Assembly: GCF_036373705.1 (NCBI RefSeq)
Contig: NC_089851.1
Location: forward strand, 8,047,420-8,111,419
From: Amia ocellicauda
Lineage: Eukaryota > Chordata > Actinopteri > Amiiformes > Amiidae
DNA: 64,000 nucleotides
Reading direction: 5' to 3'
Shown here: positions 40,201-64,000 of the stretch, piece after piece
How positions within the stretch are numbered: position 1 is the stretch's first letter
Layout of the letters: each line of letters opens with the position of its first letter
Translations under genes and position numbers: made by a program
The notes under the pieces: generated by a model
Databases searched by the model: none
Seen by the model: the letters and a program-made list of their open reading frames with translations, nothing else
What the model was told of the DNA's origin: nothing

Positions 40201-41954
40201 TCTCTCAAACACTCATGTTTGAGACTGTTTTGCACTGAGGATGGTACTCTCCCGAGTGGAGAAGAACCCAAGCTGCTCTTGTGAAGTGCTGAACTCGAGC
40301 TGACAGCACTTTGGGGTCTCTCTCTGGATTTACCCAACAGCGAGTGCCTGTCTTTGATGAAGACTCATGTGGAGCCCGGTGTTTCTAGCACGGTCAGTCA
40401 GCTGCAGGAAAGGGTCAGGATGGGGGTGTACCAGAGTGTCGTCAAACCTGGTGCCGGGGCCGAGCGAGAGAGAAATCCCTCCGGACTCCTTTCCTCTGAG
40501 TGATTTTTAGTTTTTTTTTTCCACAATATGCTGTTCATAAAGGGTATAGTATTACTGGAGAGAAATGTTTAATAACACCTGGTTTCATTGAACAGCCCCT
40601 CGGGACTGAGATGCTGCTCTGTTTTCACCGGGCCCTCGCAGGGGCCACCGGACCCGTGCGGTTTCTACAGCAGGTGTCGCAGGGAAAATTGAAAACACAT
40701 TCTTTTTTTCGAGCAGTTAATTTATGAGCTGACTCTGGGATAAAATCACTCGGCCACAACAACACGAGTGCCGGGAGATCAGAATGAGATCAGAATGATG
40801 GTCAACTGCTCGGCCAACTAGGAGAACCGGTAGGCAGGGATATGGGAGTCAATCCACTATATTGCAAGTCTCCCAAGGGTGTTCATTTTCCTTAGATTTC
40901 TCCCATGAATTAATGAATTAATTAATGCTGAGAGAAGGGAATTGCAGGTTGTTGCATGGTCCTGTGCGCTACCTTACTTGGCCACAGGTGTCACCATTGA
41001 GCAATAAGAGAAACACCCCGAATCGGTCTCTCCAGACAGTCCAGCACCACAGCTGGCGCTCCAGTCAGCCGCTGGTGGAGGCTCTCGGTGGGCCGGTTCT
41101 GGTAATTGCTGTAGCTAACAGAGGGAACAAAATAAGTACATAGATAAGTAAGTAAATAAATAAATACATAAATGAAACGTGGGGCTGAGGAGGAGTTAGA
41201 ATAGATTTTAACATCTTGATGTAGGAGTTTGTTCAGTTGTAGGTATTGCACATATGGACAGAACTAGCGGAGGGGCAATGTTTATTGTGCTCTACAATCA
41301 CAGCGAAGGAGACATCGTTCTTCTTCATCTTCAAGACAAGAGACAGAAAGCAGAGATCAACTTGAGGGACAGCTTGTTGTCTGTTGTCGTCTCTCCCCCT
41401 GTAAGTCCCCGTACCAGACTGGATTTGAGTCCCCAGGTAAATCCCTTCACTCACATCTCTTCATCTATGCTACATGATTGACGTGTATATAGGTGTATAA
41501 AAAATAATAAATATCAATATGTATATATGTGTGTAGATGGATGTCATGTACTTATATTTTAGTGCTTCAATCTTATTGCATTTCAGCCTCATTTAACCAA
41601 AACAGGACTTGCAGTTACACAGCCTAACATTAATATATGATCTATACATGTATACATGTGTATATATGTATGTATATTGCTTTATTGTGACTTGCTTCAT
41701 CAGTTGATCGTAATGGTTGTCTCTGGTTCCCAGTCGTCCCAGCCCCACTATTCAAACTCATGTGTGTTTTTATAGGTTAGGAGTCTTTTTCCAGTTCATT
41801 ACACTCTCCTTTCTCCGAAGCGAGAGGGAAATGCTACAACGCTGACGGAGGGAGCGGACGGGCCCTGGTGCCGTTGAGGTATCGCTCGCCAGTGCTGCTG
41901 TCCGGTGCAGAAAGGGTGGATGTCTGACTCCTTGGGAGGGTCTGCTGGCTCCCT

Positions 41955-42200
41955 GTTAGATGATGTATGGGCAGATGTATCAAATCGCACAAGATAAACA
42001 AGCGATGAATTTCATCAGGGCCATCATAGCTTTAATTTGGCTGCCTAATGAGTCAGATCTAGCGGCGGAGATAAAAGTTGTCAGAGGCCCGGCTCTAATG
42101 AATTTCTTGCCACTTGTAATCAAGGCTGGCTGTCTGAGGGGGGATGATTAATGGGCCCCTGGAGGATTCCCCAGCCCTCAGCTTTCATTACAGCTAATGC
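41955..42200. promoter_or_regulatory. Candidate conserved non-coding element 7
   Basis: GCTTTAATTTGGCTGCCTAA, CTCTAATGAATT, CTTGTAATCAAGG, GATGATTAATGGG and CATTACAGCTAATGC occur in 230 bases, with AGATAAAAG GATA sites. One of the densest homeodomain-site clusters in the window, ending at a (GA)n tract. Confidence 0.35.
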
Positions 42201-42228
42201 ATTCTCAAGCAAATTAACAGAGAACTGC

Positions 42229-42265
<37 letters not shown>

Positions 42266-42292
42266 AGGGAGAGAGAGGGAGAGAAAGAGATA
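42229..42292. repeat. (GA)n purine tract
   Basis: About 30 units of GA with GGGA interruptions, continued loosely to 42350 with GAAA and GAGA patches. Long polypurine tracts can form triplex DNA. Confidence 0.9.
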
Positions 42293-43059
42293 CTGATTGG
42301 AAAGAAAGAAAGAAAGAGTGATTACAGAGGGGGGGAAGAGAGAGAGAGAGACATTAACATGAAACAGGGGACAGTGTAAGTGAAACACAAAAAGGGGCAA
42401 AATCAAATATTGAAATGATTAAACACGCGATACTGCAATTAAGACTAAAAGGCCATGCTTTGCAGTGCTGATTAATGCTGAAGCACTGATTTACTGAACT
42501 AGCCGGCTCAATAACGGGGCAAGAGTCAACGCACAGGGCCTAAAAACACAATTGACGGCCTGACTCCTCACCAAGTCATTGTTCTCTGTCACCTGTAGTT
42601 TTTATATGAGGTTGAATACTGTACTCGTCATGAAATTAGGGAACGAAACGGAGCCAACGTATGGCACTTTACTTTGACCCAAAAAGGTTGATGGATCCGA
42701 AGAATGCAAGTATCTTTGACTGTAAGACTCATAGTGGTACCAAAAAACAACCATCAAGTTTAGCCCAGCACTAGCCATGCAGTAAATAACAATATCTCCT
42801 GTCCTGGTGTGAAATGGTACTACTGTGTGATTCCAGGACAAGTCCAGGTCTGTGTGTGTGTGTGTGTGTAGACCTTGGAGAAGATATGAAGCTAGTTTAA
42901 GGCAGAGAATTAAAGCGTAATTAAAACCCTGCTCGCTCTCGTAGCTCCGGGTCTGGGGTGCGGAGACGCTCAGACACACAGCACATTTATCAGAGAGAAA
43001 CACGCCTCGCTAATCTATCCAAAGGGCAGTTTGGATGCAATATATCTGTGTTGAGGTGG

Positions 43060-43215
43060 GCGGGCCGAGCAATCTCCTCTCTTGTTCGGTTTCATCGTGA
43101 TAATCACACGAGCTACTACCCGCCACCCCCGATCGCTCCATCTTATCAGGCAATTAAAAGCATTGATTTGGATTCACAGCGCTATTACAACTACATGGCT
43201 AATTAATTACGGATC
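43060..43215. promoter_or_regulatory. Candidate conserved non-coding element 8
   Basis: GTGATAATCACACGAG, CTTATCAGGCAATTAAAAGC, TTGATTTGG and GGCTAATTAATTACGG in 150 bases. Composition contrasts with flanks; it is followed by (AAAC)n. Confidence 0.33.
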
Positions 43216-45156
43216 ACAACTCAAAATGTAAACAAACAAACAAACAAACAAAGGGTGTGGAAACTGCATCCCCTCAAATCCGGCAAAATGCTTCCTGTCT
43301 CCCTGAGCCACTGGGACACACCTGAAGGAGTTGAAAATCAAATGACCTGGGTCTGTTTTTGGCTCAGCTGGGTTTTTTATGTTGCTTGTATTTCTCGTGT
43401 TTATTTAACAATCCAATTATATCCTTTAGTGTAGGTTTCAGTCCGCACAATATACTGTAGCATTTCGAGTGTGCCAATTACCTTCCCGTAATTATAACAA
43501 CATAACAAAAATAATGTAAGCAACAAGGTGATCTGGCAAATAAGAGGTAGGATTTATTGTCCCGTCTCTAAACACCATAAACTTTGTCAACCAAGCACTA
43601 CACGTTCACTCTTCTCTTTCGTCTCAAATACCAGCCAATCTCCTCTGTTTGTGAATATAATGTTTTTACAGTTTCTGCTTGAACATCACCCTCTCTGTAC
43701 AGCTACTTCTTCACCAACCCCCCCCCCCATAATCGCTATTTATAACCCCTCCCACATGATTCCCTCCCTCCCTCCCTCCAATCATTGTGTCTCGTTGGCC
43801 TCACCCCTGACCCCCCCAAAACACGCCAAGATTCCTGGGTTCTGGAACAAATTTCACTTGTCAGGAGGTGTCCAAAACTAGATTCACAGTGAAGTTTAAA
43901 ACTTTAAGATAAAAATAGATCCAAAGAGTTTGTGTATATTTTTCCCTTATGAAAAACATGTCAGGTAGGGTCAAATGATAAAAGTCACTAAACAGTTTGT
44001 GGAGCGCATTTGTTGATTTTTGCTGTGTGAGAATCATGGGAAAAATGTAAGGACGCTAATTAAAAAGCCTCAAAAACTTAAGATTCGAAAACATTTTAAA
44101 AACCAAAACAGAATAATAATTAAAAAAATGCCACCAAATTCAACCATTGTGTTTAGGGCCACTATAATCTCTTTCCGAGTGAAGACACATTGAGGAAGGA
44201 AGTGAGAAACGGATAAGTGAACAGCAAGAAAGATCACAAAGCAAACAAAGAGCAGCACAGAGAAAAGATTACCAGCCTCTTAAAGCAGTTTATTTGCTCT
44301 AACAAGATTATCCGGGAGATAAAGACTGGATTAAAGCAAGTCTGTTGCTTCTTGGCACGGACACTTCTACCCAGAGCACACAGACTCTTGACACAGAAAC
44401 CCTGCGCTTTATCTTAATCCCCATATAAACAGCCCTTCAATAGCCCGATGATCAGGCCATGAGAAACCTTCCCCAAACACAGTGATGCACAGACTCAGCG
44501 CTGTCCGATTTTCACACCAAGACTGGAGCCGGTGTCTCCCTCTCTCTCGGAGAAACACTTAATCTTTTACAAGCTGTGAAACTGAAGTTATAACACGAGG
44601 AACCCATTCTCTCTGCTGCTTTCGATCACTCTTACTTGATTGAGGCCAAGATGGCATTTTTAAAAGCTTTGGTTTAGTTCAAGTTAAAGCAGGGGGCTGG
44701 TGTTACTCCGCTGTTTAAAATCGACAGCATCCAGTCTTTATTCACGTGCAGTTTCAGTCACTTTATGAATCGGGAAACAATATTCTTTGCAAGAGAACAA
44801 TAACATGAACAGCAGCATCATAACTTTTTATTGAAATCTGATGCTCTGAATAATGTTATGCTTCATGAAATCCACTTCCCAGTCTGAAACTCCATGCTGT
44901 TTAGTTCTAGTTTCTTAGTCAGAAGAAATACTAAAATTAAATGGTTACACATTATTAGTCCTGCCTAAATTGTGATGCATGCCCGTTAAAACATATCACA
45001 GATCATACGTCTCCTGCAATTGCAGTGGTGCCCGAGGTGTTCTTGTGTAGCTACAGGATCTCTTATTACGGCAATTGACCAATAATTTAAGAATATAACA
45101 TTTAACTCCTGTCATTTCCTCCAAAATCCCTGTAAAATACCCAGTGAAGCAAATAA

Positions 45157-45215
45157 AAAGAGTTCATCGCTCCTTCTAAAGTCTAAAGGAATTCAGAAGG
45201 AGCGATGAACTCTTT
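45157..45215. other. Perfect 21-bp stem-loop
   Basis: Arms 45157-45177 and 45195-45215 are exact reverse complements (21 of 21), with a 17-base loop. The arms contain GAGTTCATCGC and its complement. The flanking bases do not pair. It is not part of a simple repeat. Function is unknown: a miRNA-like hairpin, the remnant of a short inverted-repeat element, or a chance templated inversion are all possible. Confidence 0.9.
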
Positions 45216-45659
45216 AATAACCCATCCTCCACCACAGACTCCAGTTACTGGACTCCTCGGATTAAGAGAAACTTATTATGCTTCATCCTCCATTTAACAC
45301 ATTGTGAATCTGTGATCAATTCAGTGGGCAGCATAAGAAATCAATGTACAAACTATTTTGAACTCAACGGGAATTTTAATTATTTCTTAAACTCCCTTTT
45401 CACTGTTCCCAGTAAGCACTGCTCTGTAAAGCGCCCCGAGATTGCACTCCGCATGAGAAAACACTCTGTAAAATAAAACGCGATTGATTCCAAATGGATC
45501 CAGTCATTGAACAGGGACATGCTGCGGTGGGGGGCGATGAATACTAAGTTTAGGATTCTTATATACACATTGTAGTCAATCCTACCATTTCATGTATGAG
45601 TGGATTTATAGGATAAGTACTGTAGAGAGAACAGGTCCTTTGGCCCAACACAGCTTTCT

Positions 45660-46563
45660 TCAGTACTAATAAGAACAAAGTTTACAATCGAGAGGAGGCC
45701 ATTCGCCCCATCATGCTCGTTTGGTGTCCATTAATATCTAAGTGATCAAGGATCCTATCCAGTCTGTTTTTGAATGTTCCCAAATTGTCTCTTCAGCCAC
45801 ATCGCTGGGGAGTTTGTTCAGATTGTGACGCCTCTCTGTGTGAAGAAGTGTCTCCTGTTTCCTGTCTTGAATGCCTTGAAGCCCAATTTCCATGCATGTC
45901 CCCGGGTGCGTGTGTCCCTGCTGATCTGGAAAAGCTCCTCTGGTTTGATGTGGTCGATGCCTTTCATGATTTTGAAGACTTGAATCAAGTCCCCACTTAG
46001 TCTCCTCTGTTCCAGGGTGAAAAGGTTCTTCCAGTTCTATTCCTCCCATAGTGTAATTATAGTGGACATTTTTGTTACCTGCATGTAATACCTTGCACTT
46101 GTCCACATTGAATTTCATCTGCCAGGTGTCGGCCCACAACTGAATATTATCCAAGTCTCTTTGAATAGCCTGTGCTGCCGAGATTGTATCTGCTGAGCCA
46201 CCTATTTTAGTCTGCAAATTTGACAAGTTTGCTAACTATCCCAGAGTCCAGATCATTAATATAGTTTAGAAAAAGCACAGGCCCTAGTACTGATCCCTGT
46301 GGAACTCCACTAACAACCTCACTCCAGTTAGAAGTGACTCCTCTAATCGAAACCCTCTGCTTCCTATACATCAACCAGTTCATAATCCATCTACTTACAT
46401 TACCCTGAATGCCTACAGCTTCCAACTTGAGGATCAGTCTTTGTTGAGGAACAAAATCAAAAGCTTTCTGAAAATCTAAGTATATCATATCATATGCTTT
46501 CACATGATCACCATGTAATGTAACACTAGCTATCAGTCGGGTTAATTCAGTGCACAGCTTACC
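45660..46563 (-). mobile_element. CR1-like LINE, 5'-truncated, with reverse transcriptase fragment, copy 3
   Basis: The longest LINE copy here. On the minus strand it encodes part of a reverse transcriptase: YLDFQKAFDFVPQQRLILKL, WIMNWLMYRKQRV, GVPQGSVLGPVLFLNYINDL and KFAD before the catalytic-aspartate box. After a frame break it continues as IQRDLDNIQLWADTWQMKFN and ends in the same C-terminal tail as copies 1 and 2. There is an internal deletion. Likely CR1/Rex-type (Jockey superfamily) from motif order and the 8-bp-like 3' tail, but the family is not assigned. Confidence 0.85.
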
Positions 46564-46639
46564 TGTGGTGTGCACACAAATGACTTTCTATGTATAATAA
46601 AAACACAAGGGCACAAACATACTTTTCCCCACAATTTGG

Positions 46640-49600
46640 GTACAGCTACATTTTATTGGAGCATTTATTATTATCAGTCAACAGTCATCCAAACACACAG
46701 CAGGTTACTTTTTTTTTTTTTTGCTTTAGCTTTGTTTCTGTTTTTAATGCAGAGAAAAGAAAGGAACAAAAAAATATATTTACATACTGCAATATAAATA
46801 TTTCAAATGTACATTATTATACATGAAGTACCGCGCAGGGTCTGGCAATGTAGAAGCAACGAAATATAACCAGAGTACCTCAAATACTGAAAAACAAAAC
46901 GACAACGGAAAGGAAAAGAACAGGAACCGAAGACGAGGGAGCGAAACCCATGGGGAGCGAGCGAGGCTGCGGTATTGGAAAGCATGAGGTGAGCGATCAC
47001 CTGAAAGTATTTTGGTTGGCTGCGTCCTTTTGATAGGACAGCGTGTGACACTCCGAACCTCAAACATACCCCCCCATGCATCATTTCCTTTCAGACTGCA
47101 AACACAACCCAAGATTACATAGTGTTCGATTTATTTATCTTTTAAAATACAGAGATACAATACTGTGCTCAAAGAAGGAGGGGAAGATACAGAATAAGTC
47201 TTATCATTCCTCACGATCCCTCCACACGGTTTCTAAGCAGTATATTAATGCATTGCGGGTCAGGGAGATGGATTTCTACCGACGGCACTGGAGGAAAGAC
47301 TTGCGCTCATGATGGGAGGTTAAGGAGTCACAGGCAACTTCGATGGGGGGTTTGCTCAGCTTGCCGTTCTAAGATTGGGTTCGTTTCCCATCTGAAACTC
47401 ACCCCTTCAATAGACTTGCTTTGAAACTCCCTTATGAGCTCACTTGAACAACTGACTGGATAAATCGGCCATCTAGACAGACTGGGAAGAGCAGGTTGCT
47501 TCGTAGGGACAATGTAACTGTAACTGTAATGAATGCAAACTATACGACACCACGTGTGTGTATGGGGTGTGGGGAGTCTATTCACAATTTCCTAAAGCTC
47601 GTGCGCCTCTGGAGAGTATTGTTCTCCATCACCAGCACACTTGAAGCATTTATTGTATTGGTTGAGGTCCTGTGCACGTTTTCTTGCAGGACATCCAACT
47701 GCAAGTCTTTTTTTTCTTTTTAACCCTTGCTTACAAAGGGCCCTGAGATGTGCGCACATGACACTGGCTTTCATGTCATTTCAGGAGGGAAAACGAACAA
47801 CGACGAAAAGGTATTTGTGCTTTCTGCAGCTACGTCGACTGGAAGAGGGGATTTCAAAGCAAGTCTGGGGCGCAGCGCCGGCAACGCCCGGGTGTCTGCA
47901 CAGGAAGAAGCTACCGACACTACAATACTTGGTTTCTAACCCGTTTGACACACATTTGCATTTATTTATTCATTAGCCATTTACTCACAAATCCTGTCAA
48001 TCTCTCTCTCTCATTCCAACATACGCACACACACACAGTACCACAGAGTTTACGACAATTAAGGAAAGCACTGCTTGTGCACTAATGTAGGCCCGGGTGA
48101 CACCAGGGTTGTGTTTCAACGCTGTGCTACACACACACACAAACACACACGTGAATTTGAATTGGTTTTAAAGATGGCGTTCTCTTAGTTTCAGAGTGTG
48201 CTGCAAAGTCAGACTAAATCTATACCAACTGTAAATGACAAACAATTATCTTTTTTTTTTCCACTAAAACAAATATATTTAAATATATTTATGCACTCTA
48301 TATATCCCTGAAACTATTGTAGGCCGCAGGCACATTCCCTTATATTAAAGAACAGGAGATTGTAACCATGATTTTACCATTGAGAGAAGAGGGTAACTAT
48401 AGCAGCTGATTACTGATCATTTGCCATAATACTGCATGATGTGCTACTCATATGTTACCCAAATAATTGTAAAATACTCAACTGAAGGTACGTCTACCCC
48501 ACATGCACAGCTTTGCTCACATAGTTTCTGAAGACAAATCTGAGGAAAACCATCATAAAGCAATTGATGTGGGAAAGTGTTTGCATTTGCAAAGTTGACA
48601 AAACAAAACGAGACATTCTGTAACACAGATCATGTCAGGGGGCAGAGGCCAGCGTGAACTAGGACAGCGCAGGGGTGTCATCAAAACTAGTACATATGGG
48701 ATGACAGATGTATTTCACAACCCCCAATCGAAGCGAAGAGGACACACTCCGGGACCCCGGGGCGGTTATCACTGTCATTCAGTTTATTGAAATAAGCCGT
48801 GGGTGTCACGCTGGACTAAATGTTGGCTTTGTAGTCAAGTGTATCCATCTTGACTCTCAATGTACCTGAATGGTAATTATACATATAAAAGCGAGACTCT
48901 TTGCTAATGACCACGGCCGCTACCTGGCACACAGTCACCTCTATTGATAACAGCTCTCAGGAACTGAACTAAAAACTAAAAACAGAAGCGCTCTCGGTCT
49001 CTATTCAATGAAGCAACTGTATAACATCCAAACGCAGGTGAAACTGATCAATGGCGATATTACAGCCCCCGCGGGACACATTAATGTGACTGATCAGTTC
49101 CTGCAAGGACACGGCCCAGGCAAACACCGATGCGTCAGCTGAATGATACGCTGTTAACGGATGGCAACATGCAGAACAAGACTAACCAACAGGTATGTCT
49201 TTCACACGATATTTTCAATTACATTTTCCCCTTTTTGTCAAGTTGAAGACTCCGTAGTTCTGTGCAGAAACATAAAATTAAAAAGTGATTCATGAAAACT
49301 AAAGTCTTGAAATCTTCCATATCAGAACAGTCTGGACATGGTCAGCTGGTAGTGGCCCATAATGTGACTTCAAGATGTATAGATAAAAAACAAAGACGAA
49401 GATAACAAACCTAATCTTTAAAATAAAATCTTTGGAAGAATACTGTTCATCGGAGAGGGTAACACAAGTGTAGGATGTAAACTTTGGCCCGAGCAGGAAA
49501 TTGTACGAATGTTTTTTAGGTGTAAGGTGTTCAACAGAAGAGAATAGTGACTTGAAGTATTTGAGAGTTGATATTGGCAAATCATTAATATTGTGAAAAT

Positions 49601-51275
49601 ACTGAAGTGAAGTGAATTAAGTGCATCAGACTTAATGTTTTAACAAAGCTCTATTGGAGGAAAAAGACATTCCTACAATTTTAAATCGGATCAAGTATCA
49701 GCACTGACGGCAAAACAATGGTTTGCTTCACATTCGATGGACTGCAGGCAGTGAAGCCTCTCCCCCCTCCAGGCTTTTCTTAATTAGTTGCATCTCTTCA
49801 ATACAGCCAATTTGCACAGTGGAGAAAAAAACAAATCAAAAACGAAAAAACAAACTAAAGTGCAAAGGCTATCTGACTTCACCAGCCACTTCCTCATCTG
49901 ATCAAACTCTTTAGGACAGGAAAGAGGCGCCTTAAACTCTCACTCTTCTCTTTGCATATGAGCTACATAGTTCATGTCTGAAATTACTTTGGTTTCAAAA
50001 GTGCGGGAGGAAGACAGGTGGAAGGATGCAAAACGTGGAAGTGGTGGAGGAAGAGTGCGGCGGAGGTTCGTGCAGTTTCCACACGATCCGTTCAGGACCG
50101 ACGGGAGACCATCGGGGTGCACCGAGCTGTAGGCACTAGTGAGGGTCTGCAGGGGGTCACATTCATGCACAGAACTAGGGACCGGACTCTGAGCCGCAGT
50201 GCTGTTGACAGGACGAAACAAACAACATGGGTAAACTCTGTAGTGTTTTGGTTTTAAGTGTTTTAACTACACAGGCTTTTAACTAGACACAAAAACATCC
50301 AGAAAAGAACGAACACAAACAAAAGGATCAAAATAAATATGTAACAAATGAAACTCTAGCTCCCTCCCTCCCCCACTCATCCCATCTCCCTGCTCTCACT
50401 GATCTCCACAGCGGTAAATTCAGACACGGCATGGGGGCTCTTGTCAAGCCGACGGCGGAGTATAAAGCACAGGGATAATTCTAAACTGAGCACTGTAGTT
50501 TTCAACCAGGTCCTACTAAGCCACGAACAAGGCAGATAGCTAAGGCAGTAAGAAAAAGGACAAACAAAGCTCCGATCACTACGATACTGGGAAACCGCCG
50601 GGACAACGCGGCGCACAGGACGTCGGGTGAAGCCGTCGGCCTCTCCTGGATCCCGAACCCAGGAGACTGAGCTTCAAAATCGCACTATTGGAAAGCTTGC
50701 GTCTCGGCCGGCGGCGTGTCAGTCTTGTCGCCGCTGGGGAACGAGTCCTGCACACAGTCGGTCATCGGCACGGGGGGAGAAAATAATACAATCACATGGA
50801 TCTGGGGGGTGAGAACACGTTTCCAATTCCCACAATGACAAGTTTCAGTTAGTTTCTCCCACACATCGTCCACACCTTTCGCTCCCACGTCCTCCAGGTT
50901 ACGGTCGAGAAATAATCGTGGTTACAGAGACGGAGGGGCGGCCACGGTAGCGGGCGATTTGAGAAGGAAGCTCCACGAACGCAGAGCCGCCCTGCGAACG
51001 TCATCTCTCCGGAAAGCCGTGGCTCAGGGATTGTTTTGTAATTCAGAAGAGGGTGGTCCGTCGGCTCAACCCCAAGCCCCCCGCCGCCCCTCAACTCCCA
51101 GTCCACCGCTGAGTACTGGTACCCGTTTAACGTTGCCACAGACACGCTCCTCTCTCAGCCATGCAGGCCCGGTGTGATGATGGGGGAGGGCAGGATCAGG
51201 TCGGGGAAGGGGGCCGGGCCGGGCCGGGCGGGTGGTACAGTGAAACGGGCGTGGCCCTGCCCGCGGCGCCCCGGG
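46640..51275 (-). other. AGAP3: Probable AGAP3 3' UTR and downstream region
   Basis: Non-coding sequence downstream of the AGAP3 stop. On the minus strand, AATAAA hexamers occur at 46664-46669 and 46652-46657, among others, so a UTR of up to 4.6 kb is possible. Nearer hexamers may be used instead. No independent gene seen. Confidence 0.35.

Positions 51276-64000
<12,725 letters not shown>

Larger units (their letters stand above)
34953..45156. other. Intergenic GBX1-AGAP3, no gene seen
   Basis: 10 kb of unique, AT-rich sequence with few repeats: (TA)n at about 37718-37733, (GA)n at 42229-42292, (AAAC)n at 43226-43251. Open frames are short and shared with no family. Several stretches rich in ATTA cores are listed as candidate regulatory elements. 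Confidence 0.65.

Noticed and set aside
46570..51275. Small open frames between the LINE and AGAP3, such as 47641-47976 and 51174-51641
   Set aside because: No start context, conserved motif or splice structure; part of the likely AGAP3 3' UTR, or antisense to its last exon.

Overview
This is a vertebrate nuclear window, almost certainly from a ray-finned fish. Genes are split by GT-AG introns, and the non-coding sequence is rich in microsatellites. The transposons are Tc1/mariner elements and truncated CR1-like LINEs of the kinds common in fish. Four orthologues of single-copy vertebrate genes can be read exon by exon, with phases that close exactly. The species itself cannot be named from the sequence; an early-branching actinopterygian would fit, but this is a guess.

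Layout: (1) 3564-10014, + strand: the last 14 coding exons (589 codons plus stop) of an IQ/AAA-domain gene of the IQCA1/DRC11 family, called IQCA1L. Its 5' exons lie outside the window. (2) 10752-11972: a 1.2-kb Tc1/mariner element with perfect 29-bp terminal inverted repeats, followed by a decayed relative at about 12900-13880. (3) 14143-23143, + strand: ASB10, an ankyrin-repeat/SOCS-box gene with four common exons and three alternative, phase-matched 5' exons. (4) 23144-30830: a long intergenic stretch of simple repeats and possible conserved elements. (5) 31127-34952, + strand: the two-exon homeobox gene GBX1. (6) 34953-46600: intergenic, non-coding, with a LINE fragment and a perfect 21-bp hairpin. 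(7) 51276 to the window end, - strand: the last five coding exons of AGAP3 (end of PH domain, ArfGAP, ankyrin repeats), with a 10-kb penultimate intron full of homeodomain-site-rich sequence.

The order AGAP3-GBX1-ASB10-IQCA1L, with AGAP3 facing the other three, is the arrangement known from human 7q36. It parallels the 2q37 block AGAP1-GBX2-ASB18-IQCA1. The window is therefore one member of a paralogon left by the early vertebrate genome duplications. The homeobox protein reads as GBX1 rather than GBX2, and the other three names follow from protein similarity plus this order. The four proteins do unrelated jobs: a ciliary nexin-dynein regulatory complex subunit, a cullin-RING substrate adaptor, a neural transcription factor, and an Arf GTPase-activating protein. 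Their linkage is best explained by a regulatory landscape around GBX1, with enhancers in neighbouring introns and intergenic DNA. That explanation is inference.

The observations most worth a second look are the three alternative ASB10 first exons (two of them recognisable duplicates of one another), the DD36E transposase that carries a single nonsense codon in an otherwise open frame, the perfect 21-bp hairpin at 45157-45215, and the candidate GBX1 regulatory elements.
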